From NCBI RefSeq assembly GCF_002706375.1, contig NZ_CP017706.1:372001-436000 (forward strand): a stretch of DNA of 64,000 nucleotides, read 5' to 3'. The stretch is from Lactobacillus amylovorus DSM 20531. Lineage in GTDB: Bacteria; Bacillota; Bacilli; Lactobacillales; Lactobacillaceae. Below are positions 18,081 to 26,198 of the stretch, in pieces. The notes under the pieces were generated by a model. It did not search any database. It was not told the origin of the DNA and worked only from the letters and a program-made list of their open reading frames with translations. Numbering within the stretch: position 1 is the stretch's first letter; each line of letters begins with the position of its first letter. A program made the translations under genes and the position numbers.

Positions 18081-18956
18081 TTAGTTTCCTCCATTATTGC
18101 GCTTGCGCATTTTGTCTGAGATGTGGCGAGTTACCAAAGTAAAGAGCAGGGCGAGCAGAACCAGGACTGCAGAAGTAAAGTTGGCAATTTGCGTTGCGTC
18201 TTTGTTCAATGCCCCTTCAGTTCTCATTACCCAGATATGCAGGGAGAGAGTTTCGCCGGCTCTGAATGGGTTCAGCGGTGATGTTGGTGATGTAACCTTC
18301 CAGAAGTTTTGCCAGTTGACATAAGTTGATTGACCAGAAGTGTACAGCAAGGCAGCGGCTTCACCAAAGCCACGCCCAGCGGCCATGATGACCCCAGTCA
18401 GAATTTGCGGCATGGCTGCTGGAATCAGCACTTTTCTGATAGTTTCTGACTTGGTAGCACCCAAGCCCAGGGAGCCTTCCTTGTATTCAATCGGCAAAGC
18501 CTGGATGGCATCATTGGTTTCCGTGGTAATCAGTGGGATTGACAGAATTGAGATCGTCAAGGCACCAGCAATGATGTTCCAGCCCATCCCCGTCCACAGA
18601 ATGAAAGCCAAGTAGCCAAACAAACCGATAACGATGGATGGCAGAGATGAAAGTGATTCAATACAGATTTCAAGCATGGTCAGGAACTTGCCCTTATTGG
18701 CATATTCGGCCAAGTAGACGCCAGCCCCGATCCCGATTGGCACTGAGACCAGCAGTGACAGGAATACCAAGTAAATCGTGTTGAAGAATTGGTTGAAGAT
18801 CCCGTTGCCGGCTACCCCCAAGAATTCAGGCTTAAAGCCCTTGAGACCATCGAAAAGGATGGTACAGGTCAAGTAGACCAGGAAGATCAGCATAATCCAG
18901 CCAATCAGGTAGAAGAGCCCGGTCATAAAGCGATCTTTTTTCTTAGCACCGTTCAT
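18081..18956 (-). CDS. pstA: Phosphate ABC transporter permease PstA
   Basis: Six-helix permease with the coupling motif EGSLGLGATKSETIRKVLIPAAMPQ. The start is placed at ATG 18956 (MNGAKKKDRF), preceded by AGGAAG; the open frame extends upstream into pstC without a better site. 291 residues is normal. Stop lies 3 bases before pstB. Confidence 0.94.
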   Translation of the reverse strand: MNGAKKKDRFMTGLFYLIGWIMLIFLVYLTCTILFDGLKGFKPEFLGVAGNGIFNQFFNTIYLVFLSLLVSVPIGIGAGVYLAEYANKGKFLTMLEICIESLSSLPSIVIGLFGYLAFILWTGMGWNIIAGALTISILSIPLITTETNDAIQALPIEYKEGSLGLGATKSETIRKVLIPAAMPQILTGVIMAAGRGFGEAAALLYTSGQSTYVNWQNFWKVTSPTSPLNPFRAGETLSLHIWVMRTEGALNKDATQIANFTSAVLVLLALLFTLVTRHISDKMRKRNNGGN

Positions 18957-18960
18957 ATTA

Positions 18961-19866
18961 TTAGTCTTCCTTTCTGTTTGCAAGCTTGTGGATCAAGACA
19001 ATCAGGATGATTGAGATGATGAACAACAGCAAGGCCATGGTCCACAGGGCCAGGTTGAATTCACCGCCTTGGGCGGTGTTGCCCATGTCGGCCGCGATTT
19101 CGCTTGTCAGGTTGCTGGTTGGCGAAAGCAGACTGGTTGCGAAAGCACGCGTCTTACCGATAACCATGGCAACGGCCAGCGCTTCACCGATTGCTCGGGC
19201 CAAGCCCAGGATAACCCCGGTCAAAATCCCGCCAGAAGCAGCTGGCAGGACAACCTTGCCAATCGTTTGCCAGCGCGTGGCACCCAAGCCATATGCCCCT
19301 TCGCGGTAGCTATTAGGCACGGACTTGATCGCGTCAGCCGAAACCGTGGTAATCGTTGGGAAGATCATAATTGCCAGCACGATTGAAGCGGCCAAGACTG
19401 AGAACCCGCCCATGGTTGGGTGGAAAATCTTCTTGATCAAGGGAACGATCTTGGTCATCCCAAACCAACCGTAAACAACTGATGGAATACTTACATAAAT
19501 TTCCGTTGCCGGCCGGAAGAACTTTTCACCGATCTTTGGTGAAATTTCGGTCATGTAGACTGCTGACCCGATTGCAAATGGCAAGCAGATAAGCAGTGCC
19601 AGCAAACAGGTTTCAAGAGAACCGACAATGTAAATTGCTGCACCGACCTTACCACCAAAAATTCCAGGCTTGTCATTTGGTGCCCATTCACTCGTGAATA
19701 AGAACTCCCAGAGTGAGTGGTGGGCCTTGATAAAGGTCTGACTGCCTTGGTAAAGGAGGAAAGCCCCCATCAGCAAGGTTAAAGCGACGATCAGCAGGCC
19801 ACAGAAGACATACAGGGCGCGCCAGCGCTTATCGCTTGCGATGGCTTTTTGAACTACTTTGTCCAT
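18961..19866 (-). CDS. pstC: Phosphate ABC transporter permease PstC
   Basis: 301 residues, six predicted helices, coupling loop EGAYGLGATRWQTIGKVVLPAASGG. SIPSVVYGWFG is the conserved PstC segment. Located between pstS and pstA with an 18-base gap to pstS, so it is the second gene of the operon. Confidence 0.95.
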   Translation of the reverse strand: MDKVVQKAIASDKRWRALYVFCGLLIVALTLLMGAFLLYQGSQTFIKAHHSLWEFLFTSEWAPNDKPGIFGGKVGAAIYIVGSLETCLLALLICLPFAIGSAVYMTEISPKIGEKFFRPATEIYVSIPSVVYGWFGMTKIVPLIKKIFHPTMGGFSVLAASIVLAIMIFPTITTVSADAIKSVPNSYREGAYGLGATRWQTIGKVVLPAASGGILTGVILGLARAIGEALAVAMVIGKTRAFATSLLSPTSNLTSEIAADMGNTAQGGEFNLALWTMALLLFIISIILIVLIHKLANRKED

Positions 19867-19884
19867 AAATTAAATGCTTCCTTT

Positions 19885-20775
19885 CTACTTGGTTACCTTG
19901 CGGGTAGCCTTCGCCTTGTCAGACAGCTTGTAGGCAACGCCGTAACCCATAGCTTCGATCTTCTTGCCGTATTCCTTGCTCATCATTGACTTCAAGAAGG
20001 CTTTGGCAGCGCCCTTGGGCTGACCTTTGGTGTACATGTGCTCATAGCTCCACACATTGTACTTGCCATTGTAGACATTAGTCAGGTTTGGCTTGACCCC
20101 ATCGATTGAGACAACGCCAACTTCTGGATTCCCAGTCAAGTATGACAGGGCAACATAGCCAATTGAACCCTCTACGCTTTGGATCATTTGAATCAAAGTA
20201 CCAGAGTCATCGGTTTCAAGCGAGGCATTAGAGAGGCTGGCGTGCCCCTTTAAGGCATACTGTTCAAAGGTAGCTCTAGTACCGGATGAAGATGGACGGC
20301 TAACCAGAACGATCTTGACGTCATTGCCGCCTACTTGCTTCCAGTTGGTTACCTTGCCAGTAAAAACATCAATCAGCTGCTTGGTGGTCAGGTTGGTCAC
20401 CCCAGCGTCTTTGTTAATGACTGGAGCGATCGCCGTAACGGCAACCTGGTGGTCAACCAGCTTAGCGGCTGACTTCTTGTCTAGCTTTTCATCGGCAAAC
20501 AGGTCAGAGTCACCGATATCAATCGTCCCGTCAGAGACCTGCTGCAGCCCCTGGCCGGACCCACCACCGTTGGTGTTAACCACGCAGTTTGGGTTGGTAT
20601 CCATGAAGCTCTTTGCTGCGCTTTGTACGAGTGGCAGTAAGGCTGAAGAGCCTGCCACGTTGACCGTACCGGATACTCCCTTGGTATCTGCTTTAGAACT
20701 GCCAATCACACATCCTGTAACAATAGCTGACAAAACCAGAGCGACTGCGACTACTTTAGTTTTCTTGCTCGACAT
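19885..20775 (-). CDS. pstS: Phosphate-binding lipoprotein PstS
   Basis: 296 residues. A lipoprotein signal peptide ends in IVTG followed by Cys22. The mature part has GSSALLPLVQ (phosphate-binding Ser), GGGSGQGLQQVSDGTIDIGDSD and the conserved SRPSSSGTRATFEQYAL. First gene of the pst operon, membrane-anchored outside the cell. RBS AAGGAGG is eleven bases upstream. Four TTTAAC motifs stand before it, so phosphate-limited induction through PhoP is likely. Confidence 0.96.
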   Translation of the reverse strand: MSSKKTKVVAVALVLSAIVTGCVIGSSKADTKGVSGTVNVAGSSALLPLVQSAAKSFMDTNPNCVVNTNGGGSGQGLQQVSDGTIDIGDSDLFADEKLDKKSAAKLVDHQVAVTAIAPVINKDAGVTNLTTKQLIDVFTGKVTNWKQVGGNDVKIVLVSRPSSSGTRATFEQYALKGHASLSNASLETDDSGTLIQMIQSVEGSIGYVALSYLTGNPEVGVVSIDGVKPNLTNVYNGKYNVWSYEHMYTKGQPKGAAKAFLKSMMSKEYGKKIEAMGYGVAYKLSDKAKATRKVTK

Positions 20776-20807
20776 GTTAGTTTCCTCCTTATTTCTACTG
20801 TCCTAAT

Positions 20808-20879
20808 GTTATAGGAAGGAGGTTAAATCAATGCCTTGGTGAATGTTAAATCAATGTTAAACTGCGATATTTTGTTAAA
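20808..20879 (-). promoter_or_regulatory. pst promoter with tandem PhoP-box repeats
   Basis: On the minus strand TTTAAC occurs at 20879-20874, 20861-20856, 20850-20845 and 20827-20822. Successive central copies are 11 or 23 bases apart, about one and two helix turns. A -10-like TATAAC is at 20813-20808. Gram-positive PhoP boxes are direct repeats of TTAACA-type hexamers with this periodicity. Confidence 0.65.
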
Positions 20880-21225
20880 AGTCTTTCGCCTCTAACATAA
20901 CTTTCACAGCTCTACAAGGGTTACTAGTTCAATTTTCTTTTATTTTTACCTTTTTTGATGGATATTTTTTTGTAAAATCAAAAGCAATTCCCAATATACC
21001 AGCTTTTTTCTGCTTTCGTGCTCAGTGATTAGCATTTATGCTAAAATTATCTTCAGAGTTAAATTACAGGAGTTATGTTATCATATTAAATTGGCTGCTG
21101 TCATATTTGGCCCAAAGCAATTCATTGCTCTTTCAGGCCATTTTCTTCGTATTTGCCACGGATTCAACCTTTTTTTAGGAATGAGTCCCCGATGAAACGG
21201 GTTGGCAAAGGATTGCTCACCATTT
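20880..21225. other. Gene-free stretch between the pst promoter and IS110-A
   Basis: About 345 bases. The minus strand has a short open stretch reading LNPWQIRRKWPERAMNCFG that I cannot assign; it may be a relic. There is a small hairpin AGCATTTATGCT near 21033. No other gene or RNA is supported. Confidence 0.4.
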
Positions 21226-21337
21226 TCTACTCTAAGTCAAGTATTATCAACGATTTTAGGTAATTTTATTTTGAAATAAGAGCCTAATTTGAATGGAGCC
21301 TCCGGAGAATCAAGTCAAATATCTGACTTTAGGGCAT

Positions 21338-21386
21338 GAAAAATACAGCCTGCCTTCTGTAATTTCAAAAAAGAGGCTGTTATAAT
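21338..21386 (-). terminator. Terminator-like hairpin after the IS110-A transposase
   Basis: ACAGCCT pairs with AGGCTGT across a loop; on the minus strand it is followed by ATTTTTC. Confidence 0.5.
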
Positions 21387-21403
21387 ATCTATTGGATCAA
21401 TTT

Positions 21404-22604
21404 TTATGACAAAAGTCTTTGGTTATGTTTGGCTACGTCATAGCTATATAATTGATCATTCTTAATTAAAGCGAAGATCGTCCGTAATAATTTATGGATC
21501 GATGCGATAGCGGCCTTCTTGTGACTTGCAGTCTCAGAAGACCGTTTTCGTTTCTCGTAATAATCCGCAATATGGCAAGGGTTGCCTACTTTCTTGGCCG
21601 ATTGAATTTGGTTGATTGCCAAGTACAGCACCTTTCTGCCGATAGCTGTCCCACGCTTTGAAATTGACAGGTGGGCCGTGAGGTTGCCAGATTCATAAAC
21701 TTGAGGGTCAACGCCAACGAAGGCATTTAATTGGTTAGGGTTTTTAAAGCGTCTGATATCTCCGAGCTCACTAATAATTCTTAAGGCAGTATTTTCGGCG
21801 ATGCCAGGAATGCTTTTAAGGATCTCCAGATCACGCTTGGGAGCGAGCTTGGTCATCTCTGACACGCCTCTTCAGCGCTCAGAATATTGTTAATGGCCAT
21901 TTCAAGGCCACGAATATGTGCGCTGCTCTTTTTGGCAGCTGGGCATGCGAGCTTGGCCAGCCGGATAAGCCTTTGTGCCAGATCATTGGTACGTTTTTCA
22001 CCAATACCAGATAAGCTCTTTAAGAAGTCGATGATATCGGCTTCTTTTGTTTCTAATACGATATCAGGGTGCGGGAATCTGAGAACAGTACTCCAGTAGT
22101 TTTTTCCTCTCGGATTAGCCATTAGGTGCTCAATCTCTGGGAAAGTGAGCTGAATGGCTTTGTGCAGTCTATTCTTGTTGGTTATCAGATCGTGCGAAGC
22201 CTGCTCGTAGATGCGGTTGTTGGCCATCAATTCTTGATATTCTTCGCTTTGAACATAGGCCAGCCGTTGCGGGTGCTCAGACTGCAGCTTGGCAAGGTAC
22301 AAGGCATCAAGTTTGTCGGTCTTGTTCTGGTGCAAGTCGTCCTTTGTCTTTTTTTGGCTTCCAAAGGATTCATCAAAACATAGCAAAATTCATGCTTATC
22401 TAAGAACGCTTGGAGTCTTCTAGAGTAAACGCCAGTAGCTTCAAAGATAATCTGCGGGTTGGTAACCTGCTTGAGGTCATCCAGCAGCTGATTGAAGCCT
22501 ACCATATCGTTGGAGATGGCATAGTCATTAACTTTTTGGCCATTGACCATAATGCATACGTTAGACTTCCGGCTGCTAACGTCAATACCGAAACAATAAA
22601 TCCA
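21404..22604 (-). pseudogene. IS110-A transposase, frameshifted
   Basis: Recombinase of the IS110 family, DEDD N-terminal part plus C-terminal serine domain. Read in three frames: CFGIDVSSRKSNVCIMVNGQ to MNPLEAKKR, then QNKTDKLDALYLAKLQSEHP to SAEEA, then LKSIPGIAENTALRIISELGD to the stop at 21404. The first shift is at a run of seven A residues (minus strand) near 22350; the second, near 21860, seems to have lost a few codons compared with IS110-B. No ATG lies in frame with CFGIDV, although GGAGG is present upstream, so the start may be shifted too. Confidence 0.85.
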
Positions 22605-22716
22605 TAAGAATAAACCTCCGCTTTACTTGGAGATGAGCTGCCTTCACCCAATTCAATCAGATCTAATTTTTCTACCTAAAATCAAGTATTATCAGTAATT
22701 TTCTTAATTAATTTAT

Positions 22717-22724
22717 ATTCTATT
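22717..22724 (+). repeat. Target-site duplication of the IS982 element (left)
   Basis: ATTCTATT at 22717-22724 is repeated exactly at 23688-23695, directly outside the inverted repeats. Confidence 0.85.
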
Positions 22725-23687
22725 ACGCGTGGTGCTAGTTAAATCGTTCTAGACAATAAGCCAAATTATAAGCTAAAATTGCAATTTCCAACCGGCTTTG
22801 AAAGCCTATCAGACTACGTGCTCGATTGTTCTCGGCATTGTAATAGGTCAGAAGCGAAAAGTCGCTTTCAATTGTTCTGCGAATAGCCATCAATTGATGA
22901 TCATTGTGCTTTTTAGCTCCTGTCATATTTTTACGATATGGTGTCCAAAGTTCGTAACCCATTTGTTTTAGCTGTTGATGCAGTTCTTTGCCTAAATAGC
23001 CTTCGTCGCCAAGAAGATAGTAATTAGATGGATGGGTATTTCCCATCAGTTCAACTGTCTCCCTGGCATCATGAACTGATGCCTTTGTTACGACATAATC
23101 AAGAATGTAACCGTCATCGCTAACAATGGCATGAACTTTGAAACCATAGAAGTAAATTTTCTTGGTGTCCTTATAACCAATGTTGGCATAACCGCGAAAA
23201 ATTTTAGCACGATAGTTGCGAATTGGTTGGCAAACAGGTACCGGAAAGCTGTCAATGATCAAGAACTGTCCATTCAGGTCAACCTTTTTATTCATTTCTT
23301 GCCGTATCTGATAAATCAATTGCAATAGCTGACGTGAACGCCGATTAAAACGTGAGTGTGATAAACAATTGAAACATTCACAGAATCTTCTTTGTGATTC
23401 AATTCCTGTCTTAGCTTGCCAGATAAGTAAAGCCAAAATCAGACTGTCCGTAGTTTTAATTTGATCAATATTTCGCCGATGAGTAAACTCAGCCGGTGCA
23501 TACAAACGATACCAGTGCCGACAAATTATCACTAAATCTTTAAAACTAACTTGTAAATGGTGGCTAAAACGCTTAAGCTTAAGGCAGTTCAATCAGATCA
23601 GACTCTTTTATTTTTGATACTACAACTTGAGTCTAGTCCGATTGGACTTTTTTATTAACTAAAACGATTTAACTAGCACCACGCGTA
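22725..23687 (-). mobile_element. IS982-family element
   Basis: 963 bases with perfect terminal inverted repeats ACGCGTGGTGCTAGTTAAAT (and more) against the right end, flanked by an 8-base duplication ATTCTATT. Intact transposase. Sits in the 3' non-coding part of IS110-B. Confidence 0.92.
22735..23592 (-). CDS. IS982-family transposase
   Basis: 285 residues, apparently complete. DDE residues can be placed in LIIDSFPVPVC, LLGDEGYLGK and RTIESDFSL. The middle RGYANIGYKDTKKIYFYGFKVH is typical of IS982 transposases. With intact ends and a clean target duplication this is one of the few elements here that looks recently active. Confidence 0.92.
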   Translation of the reverse strand: MNCLKLKRFSHHLQVSFKDLVIICRHWYRLYAPAEFTHRRNIDQIKTTDSLILALLIWQAKTGIESQRRFCECFNCLSHSRFNRRSRQLLQLIYQIRQEMNKKVDLNGQFLIIDSFPVPVCQPIRNYRAKIFRGYANIGYKDTKKIYFYGFKVHAIVSDDGYILDYVVTKASVHDARETVELMGNTHPSNYYLLGDEGYLGKELHQQLKQMGYELWTPYRKNMTGAKKHNDHQLMAIRRTIESDFSLLTYYNAENNRARSLIGFQSRLEIAILAYNLAYCLERFN

Positions 23688-23769
23688 TTCTATTTAATAA
23701 AAAGATGGTGCGAATAAAGCTGAAAAGATTAAATAAAAGTTTAGTGCATATTTATTAGGTAACACAAAG

Positions 23770-23808
23770 AAGCCTATGAATTCTTGTAGTTTTTTCATAG
23801 GTTGTTAT
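23770..23808 (-). terminator. Hairpin after the IS110-B transposase
   Basis: CCTATGAA pairs with TTCATAGG around a loop, within the 3' non-coding part of IS110-B. Confidence 0.5.
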
Positions 23809-23833
23809 ACTGAAAGTGATTATTTGATTTCAA

Positions 23834-25066
23834 CTAAAGTCTTTGATTCCTAGTGGCTACGTTGTAATCATATAATTGATTCTTTGTAACCAGTGCATAC
23901 ATGGTTCGAATTAGTTTATGTACTGATGCAATGGCAATCTTCTTGAAGCCGCGGCTTTGAGAAGATTTTTTTCTATCATAATAGTCAGTAATATGACAGG
24001 GCTGGGTAGTCTTTACTGATTCCATTTGACCGATACTTAAATACATGATCTTTCTGGCAATTGAATTGCCGTGTTTGGTAATACTTAAATGACTGTCTAA
24101 TTCACCAGACTGATAGATGCCAGGATCAATGCCGATAAAAGCATCAATTTGGTTAGGACTGTCAAATCGTCTTAAATCACCTAATTCAGCCAATAATCTT
24201 AAGGCTGTTGTTTTGGCAATACCAGGAATGCTTTGATAAATGGTTAATATACGGGTATCAGCCTGATTTTTACTGGCTAATTTATACAGGTAGGCCAGTG
24301 CTTCCTTTTTCTCCTGATCAAGAGAAAAAAGACTGGCAATATTTCTTTGAATAGCACGGATAACAATACTATCCTTATTGTCATAGGCACAAGTTAATCG
24401 AGCCAAAGAGATTAAGCGTTGCGTAAGGTATTCGGCTTTTTTCTGGCTTAATCCCGATATAGTTTCTAATTCGCCCAAAATATGTTCCTTGTTACTATCT
24501 AAAACAGCTTGTGCATGCGGAAATAAGGCAACTACTGACCAATAAATTTTACCTGTAGGATGACACATGAGATTTTCAATTTGTGGGAAAGTTGTCTGCA
24601 GATTACGATGAAGCTGATTCTTGGCAACAACCATAGCTTTATTCAATTCTTCATAGTATCTGCTTGCATTTTGCATTTCATGGTATGCCCGAGACTGAGG
24701 CTTAAGTAGCTTCTGTGGAGCATTAAACTGTATCAGAGCTAGACGATAAGCGTCAACTTGATCGGTCTTATTATGACGAAGGTTATTATCCATCAGCTTT
24801 TTAGCTTTCAAAGGATTAAGCTTTAGATATTGAATATGCTTCTTCTCTAAAAAAGCCTGCAAGCTCAAAGAATATACTCCTGTTGATTCAAAGACTATCA
24901 AAGGAATGACAGAGTAAAGACGTAATCTTTTATAAAGCTGCTGGAAGCCGACCATGTCATTGCTTATTTTAAATGTCTTACCCTGCCTAACTTTATCCAT
25001 TAGAACGCAGACAGTAGAGTCCTTACTGCTAACATCAATGCCAACAATCACTTTACAATTTTCCAT
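23834..25066 (-). CDS. IS110-family transposase (IS110-B), intact
   Basis: 410 residues from ATG 25066, which GGGAGG precedes by about seven bases; a TTG fifteen bases earlier is less likely. The N-terminal DEDD (RuvC-like) domain shows VIVGIDVSSKDSTVCV with the first Asp, VFESTGVYS with Glu, and RHNKTDQVDAYRLA with the Asp pair. The C-terminal half has YQSIPGIAKTTALRLLAELGD and FIGIDPGIYQSGE. By family knowledge it acts with a bridge RNA encoded in the element's non-coding end. Diverged from IS110-A, so it is a separate element type. Confidence 0.92.
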   Translation of the reverse strand: MENCKVIVGIDVSSKDSTVCVLMDKVRQGKTFKISNDMVGFQQLYKRLRLYSVIPLIVFESTGVYSLSLQAFLEKKHIQYLKLNPLKAKKLMDNNLRHNKTDQVDAYRLALIQFNAPQKLLKPQSRAYHEMQNASRYYEELNKAMVVAKNQLHRNLQTTFPQIENLMCHPTGKIYWSVVALFPHAQAVLDSNKEHILGELETISGLSQKKAEYLTQRLISLARLTCAYDNKDSIVIRAIQRNIASLFSLDQEKKEALAYLYKLASKNQADTRILTIYQSIPGIAKTTALRLLAELGDLRRFDSPNQIDAFIGIDPGIYQSGELDSHLSITKHGNSIARKIMYLSIGQMESVKTTQPCHITDYYDRKKSSQSRGFKKIAIASVHKLIRTMYALVTKNQLYDYNVATRNQRL

Positions 25067-25089
25067 GATTGAACCTCCCAAAGTTTTAA

Positions 25090-25322
25090 AGATAAAATAC
25101 CTTATCGAACTATTTAATTCTTATTTTCTAAACCCGGCATCAAGTGCCTGCATACTTCGAAGAGACTTCTAAATAGTCGGTAAAGCAGCCTGTTTCTAAA
25201 ACGACATTTTTTGCCTTAAATTAGATATGACTTTATGCTTTATCTTCACCTTTATTTTAGATAAAAATAAAGTATTTGATTAAAGTTCCGTCGAACTTCA
25301 ACCCAATACTTAGGTTAGTATG
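25090..25322 (-). ncRNA. Candidate bridge RNA region of IS110-B
   Basis: About 230 bases between the IS110-B end and its transposase. On the minus strand it begins TACTAACC, then hairpin AAGTTC-GACG-GAACTT near 25295-25280, A/T-rich loops, and a further hairpin AGTCTCTTCGAAG near 25165. Position and structure fit an IS110 bridge RNA; the role is inferred. Confidence 0.5.
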
Positions 25323-25328
25323 TTTCTC

Positions 25329-25515
25329 AACTGGACTTTAACAGCCAACATACTTAGACGAGATTCTCAATTGAATGGTGAAGCTGCCAGTTTCGCTTAC
25401 GACATCATGTGTCCAAGAGCCCTACAGCATTAGCTTCATCTCCATTTTACATAGTAAAAGAAAAAGTGTTGAACGACTACTCCGTCGAGTAATCATCCAA
25501 CACTAGATTAGTATG
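25329..25515 (-). ncRNA. Candidate bridge RNA region of IS110-A, separated part
   Basis: The outer ~190 bases of the IS110-A non-coding end, nearly identical to 10085-10270 with a few substitutions. The 5' hairpin AGTGTTGG/CAACACT is conserved. IS110-B cuts it off from its transposase. Confidence 0.5.
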
Positions 25516-25526
25516 TTTCGTTTACT

Positions 25527-26126
25527 CTAAATTTTCAAAATTTGCTTTTTCTTAGCTTGAAATTCTTCTTCAGTCAAAATCCCTTGATCAAGCAAATCTT
25601 TCAACTTCTTAATCTGCTCTACTTGCTCATCAAGGTTATCATCATTTCGCGACCATTTCTTAATCGTTGCTGTCAAAAGTGCCGCAGTTGTCTTATTAAG
25701 TAAGTTAATGTTAACTTGTTCATTATTCACTATTAACGTTAATTCTTCAGATATAATTTGCTGCTGTAAGAGCACGCTCATAATCTCTGTTAACGGGATC
25801 ACACGGCTATTTTCACTAGGATGTTTTTTACTCAAAATAATCAAATTTTGATTAGTACATGTTAGCATTACATCTTCGCCCTGATCAGTAATTCCGAGCG
25901 CTGCATACTCGATTTTTTCATGATCACTCAGTAGATTACTAAGCGGCGCTAAATCCTTACTGTTAAACCAAATGTCATAAACTTTAGCATTAATCAGTTG
26001 TTGTTTAAGTTCAGCTGGCAAATCTAGTTTTTTAATCTTAGCAATAACTTGTTGGCTGCGCTGGTCGGCCAAAAACGCTTGATTCGCTTTTCTTTGTTTT
26101 TTACTAAATAAATCAAAAAGTCCCAT
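25527..26126 (-). CDS. PH-like and SHOCT domain protein
   Basis: 199 residues. After a basic N-terminus (MGLFDLFSKKQRK), residues about 60-150 form a bacterial PH-like beta domain (KIEYAALGITDQGEDVMLTC, NLIILSKKH). The end, IKKLKDLLDQGILTEEEFQAKKKQIL, is a textbook SHOCT oligomerisation motif. No membrane helix. Function in lactobacilli is unknown. IS110-A sits directly after its stop, so its terminator has probably been displaced. Confidence 0.82.
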   Translation of the reverse strand: MGLFDLFSKKQRKANQAFLADQRSQQVIAKIKKLDLPAELKQQLINAKVYDIWFNSKDLAPLSNLLSDHEKIEYAALGITDQGEDVMLTCTNQNLIILSKKHPSENSRVIPLTEIMSVLLQQQIISEELTLIVNNEQVNINLLNKTTAALLTATIKKWSRNDDNLDEQVEQIKKLKDLLDQGILTEEEFQAKKKQILKI

Positions 26127-26198
26127 AGATATTTTCCTTAGTACATAAATATTTACTTATATTATGAACTAAATTTACCTAAAAAACATCTATCTAGC

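Larger units (their letters stand above)
22671..25325 (-). mobile_element. IS110-B, intact, inserted in the non-coding end of IS110-A
   Basis: Spans from TTTTTCTACC (about 22668-22676) to TTAGTATG/TTTC (about 25316-25326). Left and right flanks together rebuild IS110-A sequence with only TTT shared, consistent with the 2-3-base core of IS110 recombination. Contains its own transposase and a nested IS982 element near its 3' end. Confidence 0.8.
21226..25518 (-). mobile_element. IS110-A, right copy, interrupted by IS110-B
   Basis: Boundaries come from comparison with the left copy and with IS110-B. The transposase-side terminus is in TTTTCTACTCTAAG near 21226; the non-coding terminus is TTAGTATG/TTT near 25515-25518. 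Removing IS110-B (22671-25325) rejoins the same sequence found uninterrupted at 10060-10100. The transposase is frameshifted. It inserted just downstream of the PH/SHOCT gene. Confidence 0.82.
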
